DNA of 64,000 nucleotides from Bidens hawaiensis (Eukaryota; Streptophyta; Magnoliopsida; Asterales; Asteraceae): positions 62,001-126,000 of the forward strand of contig JAIQDT010003821.1 of NCBI GenBank assembly GCA_021521415.1. The letters are read 5' to 3'. This document shows, in pieces, positions 22,026 through 33,004 of the stretch (positions are counted from its first letter, which is position 1; every line of letters starts with the position of its first letter). Made by a program: the position numbers and the translations under genes. Below the pieces are notes generated by a model. That model was given only the letters and a program-made list of their open reading frames with translations, searched no databases and was not told the DNA's origin.

Positions 22026-23200
22026 GCATATGTTTGTATTTTATAGTAATTAATTTGTGTTGATAAATTTGTTAATTAGACGGTTCGGTCCGGTTCGGTT
22101 ATTAGCCTCCTCATCCAAACTAACTAATCGGTTTTCGGTTTGGTTAATAGCGGTTTTATGTTTTTAAGTAATTTGGATTACTTGCCAATGATATAACTAA
22201 TTAGGTAATCATGCATCATGTTGAACTTAATAATTTTGTTTGAATTTGTAAAGCAATAATTGTTTCGTTTATGTTCATTCAATGACAAACACAAAGGCCA
22301 TGTCCATGAACGTTTGTTAAGGTGTTCGTTAACGTCTGTTTATGTTCGCTAATGTTTGTTTGCTTGTTTGTTTATGTTTATTCATTACCATTTGGATTAC
22401 CAATCGAATATATTGCCTCTGATTTCTAAGCATTGAAGTTCTAGTGATTTGTGTTACTCTAGCTAATTAGGTAATCATGCATCTTGTTAAACTTAATAAT
22501 TTTGCTTAAATTTGTAAACGATAACTTGGAAGTTTGTTTAACAATTGAACACAAACAGTCGTGTCTGTTCAATAGTGTTCATGAACGTTCCATAAGATGT
22601 TCGTTGATGTCCGTTTATGTTACGTGCCATATGATTGCCTATCGAATATTTTACCTTTGATTTCCGCCTATTGTAAGTTCATTAGTTCATTGTTTGTAAT
22701 TTCTAGTGATGTGTGTTGATAACATACTTGTCTAATTAGGAAATCATGAATGCATCTTGTTAAACTTAGGGGATATACATTAGGGTCATAAACAAACGGA
22801 CAGACGATTCATGAACACTTTAACGAATGGAACTTTGTGTTTGCTCGTTAAGGGGTTGAGCTTGTTTGTGTTCGTACGTGTCCATTCATTATTTTTATAA
22901 AAACACTAATTGACAGTAAAGGACACAAATGAACATAAACAAACATATATTAACTAGAGCCATGATTTCTATCTCACATTCTCACCGATGATAATTTTGC
23001 GAAAGAATGGCTGCTTGATTACCAATCGAATATTTTGCCTCTGATTTATGCCTGGTTGTTGTAAGTTCATTGTTTGTATTTGCTAGTGATTTGTGTTGAT
23101 AAGTTACTTGTCTAGGATATCATGCATGCATCTAAAAAGATATAAAATAGGGCTGTAAACGAACCAAATTGAATAGGACCAGGCGGTCGTGTTCGTCCGT
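22026..23200. repeat. Degenerate tandem array, about four units of 250-400 bp
   Basis: Recurring order within each unit: TTTGTATTT.TAGTGATTTGTGTTGATAA, then CTAATTAGG.AATCATGCATC, then GTTAAACTTAATAATTTTG, then GTTCATGAACG/GTTCGTTAACG words, then CCAATCGAATAT.TTGCCT.TGATTT. Units start near 22028, 22441, 22700 and 23070, and the same unit precedes the hAT remnant at 19984. No coding signal. Confidence 0.65.
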
Positions 23201-23376
23201 TAAGCTTTTCTTCGATGAATGGACCGTTCATGAGCACTTCATCGAACGAAACTTCGTCTTCATTCGTTTAGGATTTGAGTTTGTTCGTTTCCGTTCATTA
23301 ATTTTATAAACGGACACAAACGAATGAAAATGGACGCTAAAGGACCCAACTGACACAATGAACATAAACAAACATA

Positions 23377-24010
23377 CAGTAGAAACTCGATAAATTAATA
23401 CTCGATTATTTAATAAACTCTCTAAGATAATATTTTTTACCGGTCCCAACTCGGGGATAGGGTGCTAAATTAATAATTCGCTAAAATTATAAGATAATAC
23501 ATTTTTGATAATTCTTTAGACCCCATATAAAATATAAATTAATAATTCCTTATATATAACATATTACATGAATGATTTATGAAGGTTTCTTGAAAAATGA
23601 CTCAATTGTCTTTTGTTTTTTGTTGAAATCAATTTCCTCATGAATCTCGTCTCTAATTTTCCTTAGCATGGTAAGAACTTCTGGTGTTTGTGTTAACCTA
23701 TTTTGATCTTGTATTTATATAGAAGATATATTTAATGTCCATAAAGTGATACATTGAACACAAGAAGCATAATAAGGTGGGAGATTGAAGGTTTCTTTCA
23801 AATTGGGCCGTTCATTTAATATACATGCATTGTATACAATAATTAAGTGGAAGCTTGAAAGGTGTTTGTAAACTAAGTATTCTACTATAAATTAATAAAA
23901 TATTAATTAATATATAAATTAATAATTATTAATTTATCGATTAATCAATAACTCATTTAATTAATAAATTTTGGTGGTCCCAAGTGTATTATTTTATAGA
24001 TATTCTAATG
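23377..24010 (-). mobile_element. pogo/Emigrant-like Tc1-mariner element remnant
   Basis: The left end CAGTAGAAACTCGATAAATT and the inverted right end (CATTAGAATATCTATAAAAT on the other strand) match the plant Emigrant/Lemi terminal repeat type. TA flanks both ends (23375-23376, 24011-24012). The 634-bp body is AT-rich and includes the 3' end of a transposase frame. Confidence 0.8.
23577..23711 (-). pseudogene. C-terminal tail of pogo-like transposase
   Basis: 44 codons plus stop on the minus strand. The charged helix and the ending (QKTIESFFKKPS) resemble the C-terminus of plant pogo/Tigger transposases. The catalytic DDE region is absent. Confidence 0.6.
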
Positions 24011-24013
24011 TAA

Positions 24014-24504
24014 CTAGTAAATTACCCGCGCGTTGCGCATGGAAATCAGTTGGTAAAATCCGAGGGGCAGAGAGTGAACTCAAATTTGGTGGATATTTGC
24101 AACGTTCGTTATTGGTAAAACCCAATAGTGAGTCGACGTGAATCCGATCAGTACCGGTTACGTTCGTTAAGGTATAAACAACGTTAGTAAAACCCGGGCG
24201 CTGTCGGTCTTAGATGTTAAGGCGGTGGATTCGTACAGTTTTCGTTATGTTTGTTACAGTTTCGGATGTGTTCCTTATGGTACCAAACAAAAACATAAAA
24301 ATAAAACAAGTGTTGAGGTGGACCAAAAAGGTGGCGTAGGTTGTTAAAATCGGGTGTTGGTAAAACTCGAGCGTTGTCGTTCGTAATCTTGAGGCGGTGA
24401 GTCTACATGAATTTGTCGGTTTACGTCATGCTCATTACGGTACCGGAGCTAAAAGAAAATTCGCCCGGTTAGACATTCGCCATGATACCGGAACTAAAGC
24501 GAAA
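24014..24504 (-). mobile_element. Helitron-like 3' end (minus), split by a solo LTR
   Basis: On the minus strand the sequence ends with a GC hairpin (24025-24042) followed by CTAG at 24014-24017 and a host T, the Helitron 3' pattern. The interior shares a GTAAAACTCGAGCGTTGTCG-type block with 27104-27755 and, inverted, 38100-38802. Sequence of the same type resumes after the LTR at 26744. I could not fix the 5' end. Confidence 0.5.
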
Positions 24505-25218
24505 TGTAACATCCTAAATATTATAATGTTAAATAAAGAAAGTTACGTTTAGTGATTTCGCGTTATTAATTAAATTAATATCGAGTAAAGAACGGATCAT
24601 GGACTTAGATTAATTAAGATGGGTTAAATGAGAATGGGCCTTAGGTCTATGGGCTTTAAGGGATATAAATATCCCCTAAACCACCATAAAACCCTAAACC
24701 TCATTTCATTCCATCTTAATCTCTACACACTCAAAAACACACACATACACTTACACCTATATACGGCCGAGAGCGAGAGTGAGATCCAAGGCCAAGTAAA
24801 CGAGATTCTTGAAAGATACTTCATTTCGCAAGATAAACACAAGATCCATGGTCCGTGACTAAGCCAAACAAACACGAAAAGGTACGTTTTGATCTTAAAG
24901 TTTACGTTTTTATAAACGTTTAGCATTGAAACTTAGAACGAGAGTGTATCGGGTATAAACGAAACATAAAGTTGTAAACTTGATGATAAATACGAGTGTA
25001 ATGAACCCGAAAATGGAAACGGCTCGGTTAATGAACCCTTAACACTAGTATTGAACGTTTTTGAACTTAAAGGTCCAAACTTTACGTGTTTTCGGGTCAA
25101 ACCATATCCAAAAACGACCATAGGATTGATCGCGAGTTGGTTAAATATCGTATCCAAGAGTTTCATGTTAAAACGATGATGATTTTAGGGATTAAGGATG
25201 AACAGCGGGGCTGCTGCA

Positions 25219-25530
25219 CAACTTCGCCTGCAAGCAAGTTCGCTTGCAAGCAAGTTCGCCTAACTGGACAACTTCGCCTGGCATAAGTTCGCTTAAGGTG
25301 TAACTTCGCCAAGTTAACTTCGCCTGGCATAAGTTCGCCCTTGACAACTTCGCCTGGCATAAGTTCGCCCTTGACAACTTCGCCTGGCATAAGTTCGCTT
25401 AAGGTGTAACTTCGCCAAGTTAACTTCGCCTGGTGTTAAGTTCGCTTAATGTTAAGTTCGCTTACAGTAAGTTCGCTTAATGTTAAGTTCGCTTATTGTT
25501 AAGTTCGCTTAATGATAAGTTCGCTTGAGT
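25219..25530. repeat. Minisatellite of AAGTTCGC words inside the solo LTR
   Basis: Repeating units of about 18-24 bp built on (T)AAGTTCGC and ACTTCGCC (for example TAAGTTCGCTTAATGT). They include two near-identical GACAACTTCGCCTGGCATAA copies in a row. Confidence 0.9.
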
Positions 25531-25574
25531 TAGCAAATTAGAAAATAAATGAAAAACCTAATGAAAAATGTGTT

Positions 25575-25675
25575 AAGACAGCTCGACCCCAGCCAGGGGC
25601 TCTGCCCCTTGGACCCTGCTAGGGGCTGCCGCCCCTAGACCCCGCTGCCAGGGGCGCTGCCCCCGGACCCCCGTT
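25575..25675. repeat. GC-rich inverted repeats (AGGGGC/GCCCCT)
   Basis: Back-to-back hairpins such as AGGGGCTGCCGCCCCT and CAGGGGCGCTGCCCCC, in contrast with the AT-rich surroundings. Could form strong RNA structure in an LTR transcript. Confidence 0.7.
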
Positions 25676-26068
25676 CGTTGTGGGTTATATAAAGATAGAA
25701 ATGCAACATGAGTAGTAGTAGTTAATTGATACATGTAAATATTATACAATTAGCCGTGCACAGCTCAAGAAGGGAATAACGATTAACGGGGAGCGTAACA
25801 GGATTCAGGTGAGTTTCTAGCCCCATATATGTGTTATGTTTTCGGGGCTGTGTGCATACTCAATATGTTTGTTAATACGGTTATCCTAAGAGATAAGTGT
25901 ATGCCTTATGTGAATAATGTGAAATGTATGAATGATTGCCTGATGGTACGTGAACGATCTTCGGATATTGCACGTACTGTCAGGTTGTAACGCTATGTAT
26001 AAGGTAAGCATGATATGTATGCTTATGTGTATGAATGTGATAAAGTTAATAAAAGAAGGAAATGATGG

Positions 26069-26320
26069 TTGTATGGTTGTATGGTTACGAAGAGGGTACC
26101 GGGCCCTAATAATACTCGAGGTATGATGTATGGTTGTATGGTAACGAAGAGGGAATCGAACCCTACTAATATTCGAGAACTAGGGAACCGAACCCTACTA
26201 ATATTCGAGGAAAGAGGGTACCGAGCCCTAATAATACTCGAGGAAGGAGGGTGCCGAGCCCTAATAATACTCGAGGAAGGAGGGTGCCGAGCCCTAATAA
26301 TACTCGAGGAATGTAGGGCG
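26069..26320. repeat. Minisatellite, units ~36-40 bp, inside the solo LTR
   Basis: Six or so copies of a unit containing CCGAGCCCTAATAATACTCG. The last two are identical. Confidence 0.9.
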
Positions 26321-26743
26321 TAATGCTCTTTATAACGTAAGATATGAAAGCAAGTTAATACAAAAGAAAGTATGAAAGTATGAAAGTATGAATGAAAGAA
26401 TATAAGTTTGTGTGTATTGTATAATGTATGATTAACTAGAACTCACTCAGCGTAGCTGACTTTTAGTATGCACGCAGGTGAGTAGGATGAGGCAGCTCGC
26501 TTGAGGAGACACGTGGCACTGAATAAGAGGCTGGCATCGGAAGACTCAAGACGTTTAAGTTTAACGTTTTGTTTATTTTGAAAGACAAGATGTTGTTTTA
26601 AGACAAGATGTGTTTTGTTATGAAATGTTTTATGAAAGCTTTTATATTTCGCGAATGTTTTAATTAACTCTGATATTAGAACTGCGTTTATGAGTAAATC
26701 CAACACGAAAGTAGGGCTACCGGTAACGGGGCCTTACACGAAA

Positions 26744-27100
26744 AATATATAAAAAATTGAGGCGGGATCACTAAACCCGGTTGTTGTTCAAGCCCATGAA
26801 TTATCGGTACCGGGCGTTGAGGTGGTCAAAGTACGCAAATTCGATCGGTTAAAACATAAAAAAGCAAGAAAATATATTTGATGTATGGTTGGTATAAAGA
26901 AAAAAATCAAATATTAGTGTATGTTCTCAAAGAATCGAACCTGCGTACATGGGCAGAAACAAGTCAACAACATCAAACAATCAAACTCTACCACCCAGGC
27001 GAATTAACCTTTTGAGTGTTCATTTCATAAATATTTATATATCTTAAAATTAAACAATAACACATGCACTTTTGTGGCCCCAAAAATCACATTTACTATA
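26744..27100 (-). other. Continuation of Helitron-like sequence with a tRNA-like A/B-box pair
   Basis: On the minus strand, GCCTGGGTGGTAGAG (within 26981-27000) and GGTTCGATTC (26932-26941) resemble pol III A and B boxes spaced about 40 bp apart. That suits a tRNA-derived SINE fragment. No complete tRNA fold is visible. Confidence 0.35.
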
Positions 27101-27103
27101 TAA

Positions 27104-27751
27104 CTAGTGTTTTACCCGGCGCGTTGTGCCGGGACACGTTGGTAAAACTCGAACAGTAGTAAAATCCAAATGTTGTCGCTCCTAAGCGTTGAGGCGGTAC
27201 GTCGACGTGAATTTTGTCGGTTTTAGTTACATGCGCTTTTGTAGCATAACTAAAACCAATAATAAAACAAAAAAAAAAGATAAAAGTTAAGGTGCACCAA
27301 TAGGGTGGTTTCGGTCGGTAAAACTCAAGCATTGGTAAAACTCGGCCGATGTTGTTCCCGAACGTTTAAAACAAAATGTGGTGAGTCTACGCAAATCCAG
27401 CCAGTTTATGTCACGTTCGTTACGATACTGGAACAAATACAAAATTGACATTCAGTTGGCTTTCGTTAAACCTTGACGTTGATAAAACATGGGCGTTGTC
27501 GGTCCTAGACATTGCGTCACTGAGTGATACAAATTCAATTGACTTCGGTTACGTTCGCTATGCTACCGGAACTAAAACAAAAATGTTTTGTTAAAACCCA
27601 GTCGTTGGTAAAACTCGAGCATTGACAGTCCTAGAAGTTACGGAGGCTTGTTGATACGAATAAACGTTTAAAAATCAAATTTTAATTCAAAACAAAATAA
27701 GGTAGCCAGTTGGGTGCCGCCAAGTGGACCAATAAGGTTACTTGCGGCACC

Positions 27752-27755
<4 letters not shown>
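27104..27755 (-). mobile_element. Non-autonomous Helitron-like element (minus)
   Basis: Minus-strand 3' end: hairpin CCCGGC...GCCGGG (27115-27133), 7 nt, CTAG at 27104-27107, host T. The body matches the plus-strand copy at 38100-38802 over its length, including the distal GCGCC/GGTGCCG block. The 5' TC terminus is not clear. Confidence 0.6.

Positions 27756-27781
<26 letters not shown>
27749..27781. repeat. (ATA)n microsatellite
   Basis: About ten ATA/AAT triplets at the distal end of the Helitron-like element. Confidence 0.85.
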
Positions 27782-27783
<2 letters not shown>

Positions 27784-27894
27784 CCTTCTTAGGGGCATAG
27801 ACTCATAGTTGGGTTGCCTTTCAATGCCATCAACAGTAGCCGAGGATAAATCAGAATATTTCAAGTAAACAGATACATATACTGTTTCCATTTC

Positions 27895-28141
27895 ATTAAA
27901 AATGTCATATTTTGAAAAACATAAAATTTAAATTAAATTAAATGATTACTTTTTTTCTTATCAAATGACAATAATGTCTTTAGAAATTGAGTCCATCAAT
28001 ATTATTTATTATTTATTAATGCTAGTTGTGTATATTTAAAGGTAAACTTGCTAATTTGTTAATAAATTTTGAAAGTGGACATTTATAATTGAATAAATAA
28101 AAAATGAAATATGAACACTTTTAAAGAGACGAAGAAAGTAC
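27895..28141. mobile_element. Degenerate Stowaway-like copy
   Basis: Interior words (GACAATAATG.C.TTAGAAATTGAGTCCATCAAT, TTTGAAAGTGGACAT) match the reverse complement of the MITE at 28899-29149. The right end GACGAAGAAAGTA resembles its terminus. Ends are poorly preserved. Confidence 0.45.
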
Positions 28142-28294
28142 GTAACAATTCCTCTTCAAATTTGTGAATCATCTTTCAGAATTTTGCCACCATTCAAATC
28201 TACTGAATCAAATATAAACATGTCATAGAATGAGTTATGGTTGCTACTAAGAAGTCAAATCGACAACTAACTTTGAAGTTAACAAAAACCATGA

Positions 28295-28524
28295 GAATAA
28301 AGAATCAGTAAGTCAAATCTTTATGAAGAATCCAACTATGAGTATTTGGTCATATGAGTATTTGGTTTCAAAAATAATAACAATATTGGTCCTCCAACTT
28401 CAACTATTTGAATAAAGAATCAGTAAGTCAAATCTTTATGAAGAATCCAACTATGAGTATTTGGTCATATGAGTATTTGGTTTCAAAAATAATAACAATA
28501 TTGGTCCTCCAACTTCAACTATTT
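28295..28524. repeat. Perfect 115-bp tandem duplication
   Basis: 28295-28409 and 28410-28524 are identical by eye over 115 bp, beginning GAATAAAGAATCAG. This implies a recent event. Confidence 0.92.
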
Positions 28525-28898
28525 TTTTGTTAATTTATAATATAGTTACAGATTTACCTCTTATTCTAAACCAACTACTCCAATGACTTCAAGGATGGAA
28601 GTGTATATTTGGTTAAAAAGAAACAAACACATCGTGGTCTCCACCCTCAAAACCTAACTCAGTCGCCTCCCACCTCTGAACTTCATCTCTACAACTTCAT
28701 CTATGTTCACACTAACAAAAGCATCCTGTAACATTGGTCGATTATCTGGAACGCCAATTGCAGGCCTGGAATCGCGATTCAGAGTGTTCCAGGATCGTTT
28801 TCGTACCGCATTTTGGTACGAACAATCCAGATCGAAAGTCGTGGCCAAGTGAGCGAACCATGTGACTATGATGGAGATTTCTCTTTGTTTGGATAATA
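28525..28898. other. Intergenic; unrecognised minus-strand open stretch
   Basis: The minus strand is open over 28654-28968 but the product resembles nothing I know, and the frame runs into the Stowaway element. I do not call it a gene. Confidence 0.4.
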
Positions 28899-29149
28899 CT
28901 CCATCTGTCCCATTAATAGTGTCAACATTTCCTTTTTTATTTGTCCCATTACAGATGTCCACTTTCAAAATTTATTAGCCAATTTCCAAGTTTACCCTTA
29001 AACATACACAACTAACATTAATAAACAATATTGATGGACTCAATTTCTAAGGGCATTATTGTCATTTGGTAAGCAAAGAAAACAATCATTTAATCTACCT
29101 TAAACTTTGTGTTTTTCAAACTAAGACATGTTGACCGGGACGGAGGGAG
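28899..29149. mobile_element. Stowaway-type MITE (251 bp)
   Basis: Ends CTCCATCTGTCCC and GGGACGGAGGGAG are the classic Stowaway terminal repeats. A TA dinucleotide flanks both sides (28897-28898, 29150-29151). No coding capacity. Confidence 0.9.
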
Positions 29150-29270
29150 TATTAAAATTGCATATGAATACATAATTAATTGGTGTTAACTATTTGTGTG
29201 TCACCACATTTCATGTTAGTGTATTGAACGCTTAGATCCATCAACATCATCATCAGTTAATCTCTACAAT

Positions 29271-29390
29271 AACAAAGCTATGGTAAGGTCTGAGGAGAGT
29301 AAGATATAACAGCCTTATCTCTACCCTTATAGGAATAGAGAGGCTGCTTCCGATGAGACTCTCCGGCTCAAGTTAGAGAAATATTGTAGG
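29271..29390. mobile_element. SINE-like fragment
   Basis: Contains GGTAAGGTCTGAGGAGAGTA and TCTCTACCC/GAGAGGCTGCTTCC words typical of plant tRNA-derived SINE bodies. Ends are not resolved. Confidence 0.4.
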
Positions 29391-29730
29391 TTTCAACTAG
29401 AAAAGGTTCAACATTGAACGGAATTGAAAAGAAAATCCACACAATTTATTTTTCTTATAACAGAGTTGGCAAAATGCTAAAAGGACGGTGAATATGATGT
29501 GGGTACATTTTTTATTTTCAAATTTCATCTTTTATGGCTGTCAAAGTAATTTGCAGTCCGCTTTTGAGTCTATGGATGACAGATACCGTATCTAAGGTTG
29601 GATCCTGGTCGTCGACTGTCCAGCTGCATAGAATAAGCAAAAACTGTTACGGGAAAGAATAGAAAAACAAATATTACGGATATCAATCACAAGAAAATTA
29701 AACTTGAAACTATTAGAGAATATTATAAAA
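29391..29730. other. Intergenic, nothing recognised
   Basis: AT-rich, no gene or element signature seen. Confidence 0.6.
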
Positions 29731-30472
29731 CTAGTTTTAAAAACCCGTGTATTACACGAGATAACTTAATGTATAAATTACAATAACTAATTTAATACAA
29801 ATAAGAAAAAGATAACTAAGTCTCTTTATATTATGTAAAAAAATGTAGTACAAGTATAGTCGATTTATATCATTAAATGTATTTGAATTTTAAATCGAGA
29901 ATGTGTTGTTCTATACCATCGGCATACAATAATGAAATGCCTCTGGTAACAATATTTAAAACAATGAGGTCTTTCAATTTGAAAGATGCAGCTAAAGTCT
30001 GTCACAAAAATGTTTTACACTCCATACCCGGCCATAGAAAAAAAAGACATCAGATTTTCCTTTTTAAACAACTTTCATGATTTCTTTATAAACACATTGT
30101 TGTTCAACTATCACAACAGTCTTATAATAAATATAAAAAATAAAAAATTTGTCTATTAATTTTAAAACTGAATATTTGTAAAAAAATTAAAAAAAAAAAC
30201 ATAATTATAGTTTATTTAATACGAAGATGCCTCAAAAATTAAATGTTACTGAACACTTTATATATAATTTATGGCATTAATAATTCAATCGATGGATATT
30301 GACCAATTTATACGGTATGTTGAATTTATAATCAATACTATATTTAGAACCAAACTTTTTTCTTTGTTTGCCATCAATTGAATAGATGTGATTTTGGCGG
30401 GAATTTGATAATCAGAATTAACTTCAGAATGTCATTTGTCAAGAATTATTTTCTTTTATTAGTATAGGTAGA
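29731..30472 (-). mobile_element. Complete non-autonomous Helitron (742 bp, minus)
   Basis: Minus strand: host A, then TCTACCTATACTAATAAAAG at the 5' end (from 30472). The 3' end is a CGTGT/ACACG hairpin (29746-29758), then CTAG (29731-29734), then host T. Insertion between A and T, no TSD, and TC...CTAG ends fit Helitrons. No Rep/helicase frame. Confidence 0.78.
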
Positions 30473-30606
30473 TATATTATTAGAGTTTTAGTATTATATT
30501 ATTACCCATAATTAGAAGATTGTATTTTATTATGTTTCCTTGTATTTATCTCTTGTAACCATATATATAGTTGATCAATAATACATTACACTTTACGGAA
30601 ACTCAC
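30473..30606. other. Probable LTR fragment replacing the P450 3' end
   Basis: TTTCCTTGTATTTATCTCTTGTAACC.TATATATAG followed by AATAC resembles the R/U5 end of copia LTRs. It lies exactly where the last P450 exon is expected. Low confidence as to family. Confidence 0.35.
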
Positions 30607-31015
30607 TTGTATCCACTTGTTAGCCTGCGCAAGAACACGAGCATCGCCATCTTTGCCATATTGATTCCCAAGCTAGTCCTAGGCCTTGCTCCAAAAGGTA
30701 TGTAACTGCATGGCTTCTGTGGTGCTTCCTGGAGACACATAGTTAAGAGTTTGATTATCTTGAGCTTCATCTATATATACTATATAGTATGTTATACAAA
30801 TGGGAAAATAAATTAATGGGAATTTAGTACATCAAATCTTGATGGATTGAACTGTAAAGGATCCTTATAAATTTCGGGATCATAGTGTATGTAAGTCACA
30901 TCAACATTAACATGCCAACCTTTCTTTATCGCAAAATCTGCATTAAAATATTAATTAAGCAAGCATTCTACATATATGTTCTTTGCATTAACAAACACCA
31001 TTATGGTATTTTTTT

Positions 31016-31016
<1 letters not shown>

Positions 31017-31055
<39 letters not shown>
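31017..31055. repeat. (AT)n microsatellite in P450 intron 6
   Basis: About 18 AT dinucleotides. Confidence 0.9.
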
Positions 31056-31056
<1 letters not shown>

Positions 31057-31124
31057 CGTGATATTATTGATTATATTATTGTACTTTGATTCCCTCTTAT
31101 ATTTTCTCATATATATGTTTTTTA

Positions 31125-31262
31125 GAGCTGAAAGGTCTCTCGGGAAGCCACATCTCTATCCCTTGGGATAGAGGTACGATCTGCCTACATCCCACCCTCC
31201 CTAGACCCTACTTATAGTTGTGCTATTGGTGGGACTTTACTGGGTATGATTGATTGATTCTA
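31125..31262. mobile_element. SINE (tRNA-derived) in P450 intron 6
   Basis: Order of words GGTCTCTCGGGAAGCC, then GAGGTACGATCTGCCTACAT, then CCCTCCCTAGACCC, then GGGACTTTACTGGGTATG, ending in a TGATTGATT tract. This matches the common plant SINE 3' body that ends in a TTG-like tail. Confidence 0.65.
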
Positions 31263-32245
31263 CACATGTTATGTAGGCGATTTTCCTCTGTCCCAATTAT
31301 GAATTGAGATAAGTACTTACCCTGAATATTACAGTCAACAAGCGCAACACGAGGGAACCAGAGCACCACATTTGCCATTCGTAATGTCTCGTTCAAAACC
31401 TAAAAATGCCCCCAACAAACTAGACATACATCAATAACGTATCCATCTTGGCACGCATTTACTAGAAAATGCTGGGTCAATTGTTGTCTGGCCCAACACA
31501 ATAATTAGGTTTATTATATTTGGTAATGTCTTGGCTAACAAGTTAGGGTTAGTCTATATAAACCGAGTTATGGTTAGACATTAGAGAAGGTGAGTTTGGT
31601 GTAACCGAAATAGGGTTCATCAAGAGTCAAACCGAGTTAGGGTTTGAGGGTTTGTAATAGTTTTTAGAGTGATATTTTCTGATTAATATAAACGAGAGTT
31701 CAAGAAATCGATAATCGGTTGGCGGCGAGCGGTGGCTTGAAGTGGAGCTATCAATCAACATATCGGAACCAAGTTGGGGTTCTGAATCGGGTCTGGTGCG
31801 GTGATCGTAGAGCACACGCAGGTTCGATCGATCGGTGTTTTTTTCTTGTAAGGAAGCAGCTTCAGATTGCACTTTTTTGCCAGGGAGAGAGACGTGTTAT
31901 GTGATTTTTATTTTTGAATAAAGAATTAAAAAAAAGTGCAAAAGTCAAAAGATTGAAAAGGTTGGACGACATGCACAGGTCACAAAATAGTTATTTATTG
32001 CTAGTAAAGTTCTTTTATATACATATCATATTTTTTAAGTGGTAATCGCAATAAGTTTCTACGGAGTAACGGGTTCGGTTCTTAAAAGATGTCCGGGATT
32101 GTTTGGTTTGTACTTGTTTCAACGTAATGGAGCAATGTGTTTGAAAATGTCAATGGCAGGTGATAAAGAAGAGCCGGTAATCCAACCCAAAACGAGTGGG
32201 GGATATCGTTACAGGTTCAAAGTTGAACGGAACTAATTACATCAC

Positions 32246-32992
32246 ATGGCGATTGTAGTGGAAGCGATCTTGGATGATCAAGAGTTATGGGAAGTTGTTC
32301 AACCGAATGAGGGTGCCGTTATTGATGCGAAGAAGAATAAAACGGCAATGTCGTTTTTGTTCCAAGTTATGGAAGGTAATATTCTTCTTCAGGTTTCTCA
32401 ATACAAGAATGCTCGAGAAATATGGGCGGCTTTGAAGGCACAGTTTGTTGGGGCCGAGCGAGTCCAAAAGGCTTGACTACTAACGTTGAAAAGTGAATTT
32501 GAGAAACTTAAGATGGCGGAAGACGAGACTGTTGATCAGTTTGAGGGAAAAATAACCGGTATGGTTTCAAAGGCAACGGGTCTTGGTCACGTATTCGAGC
32601 AAGATGTCTTGGTGAAGAAGTTACTGGATGCGGTTCTAGACAAATACTTCAACTTGGTAGCCTCAATCGAGCAAACGGTTGATCTTGATAGTATGAGGTT
32701 TGAAGATGCTATTGGAAGACTTAAGACGTTTGAGGAACGTCTACGAGGGAGAGAACGCGCTTCAAATTCACAAGGTCAGTTACTTTTCAATCGGTCGGAA
32801 AGTAGTTACAAAGGTAAGTCGTATGATCAGTCCGGTAGCCGAGGTAAGGGTTGGCCGAGTTCACAGGAACGTGGAAGAGGCCAGGAAACCGGAGGTCAAG
32901 ACCGAGAGGATGAGGATCAAGATGGTTGTCAAAACCGAGATGGTCAACATTGTGTGTCAAGGTATACGGGTCAAAGAAATGATCGTCAATAG
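32246..32992 (+). pseudogene. gag of the copia derivative (broken)
   Basis: Copia gag of UBN2 type. The upstream frame reads KLNGTNYITW (about 32219-32250), then a stop and frame change before the frame at 32246. A TGA at 32474-32476 splits it again, and the frame from 32486 ends at 32992. Motifs include WEVVQP and a helical region ending in Arg/Gly/Ser-rich sequence. Confidence 0.8.
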
Positions 32993-33004
32993 AGAAGAAA
33001 GGAT

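Larger units (their letters stand above)
24505..26738 (+). repeat. Solo gypsy LTR (2.23 kb)
   Basis: Starts TGTAACATCC, ends GGGGCCTTACA, and is flanked by the TSD CGAAA (24500-24504, 26739-26743). No internal region remains, so the element was lost by LTR-LTR recombination. A TATAAAT box lies at 24664-24670, with a CT/CA-rich start region about 50 bp downstream. Confidence 0.92.

Noticed and set aside
22260..23370. GTTCGTTAACG/GTTCATGAACG words as an operator array
   Set aside because: Irregular spacing. The words are part of a degenerate genomic repeat.
25163..25390. Minus-strand frames with a repeated MPGEVVKGEL peptide
   Set aside because: A direct product of the AAGTTCGC minisatellite in a solo LTR, not a gene.
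25219..25530. Repeated AAGTTCGC units considered as a CRISPR-like array
   Set aside because: Repeats are short, variable and contiguous with no unique spacers, in a plant LTR with a clear TSD.
26932..27000. Possible tRNA gene (A-box and B-box like words, minus strand)
   Set aside because: No acceptor stem or anticodon arm can be paired. Kept only as a SINE-like hint.
28654..28968. 104-codon minus-strand frame
   Set aside because: No recognisable domain, and the frame overlaps a Stowaway MITE by 70 bp.
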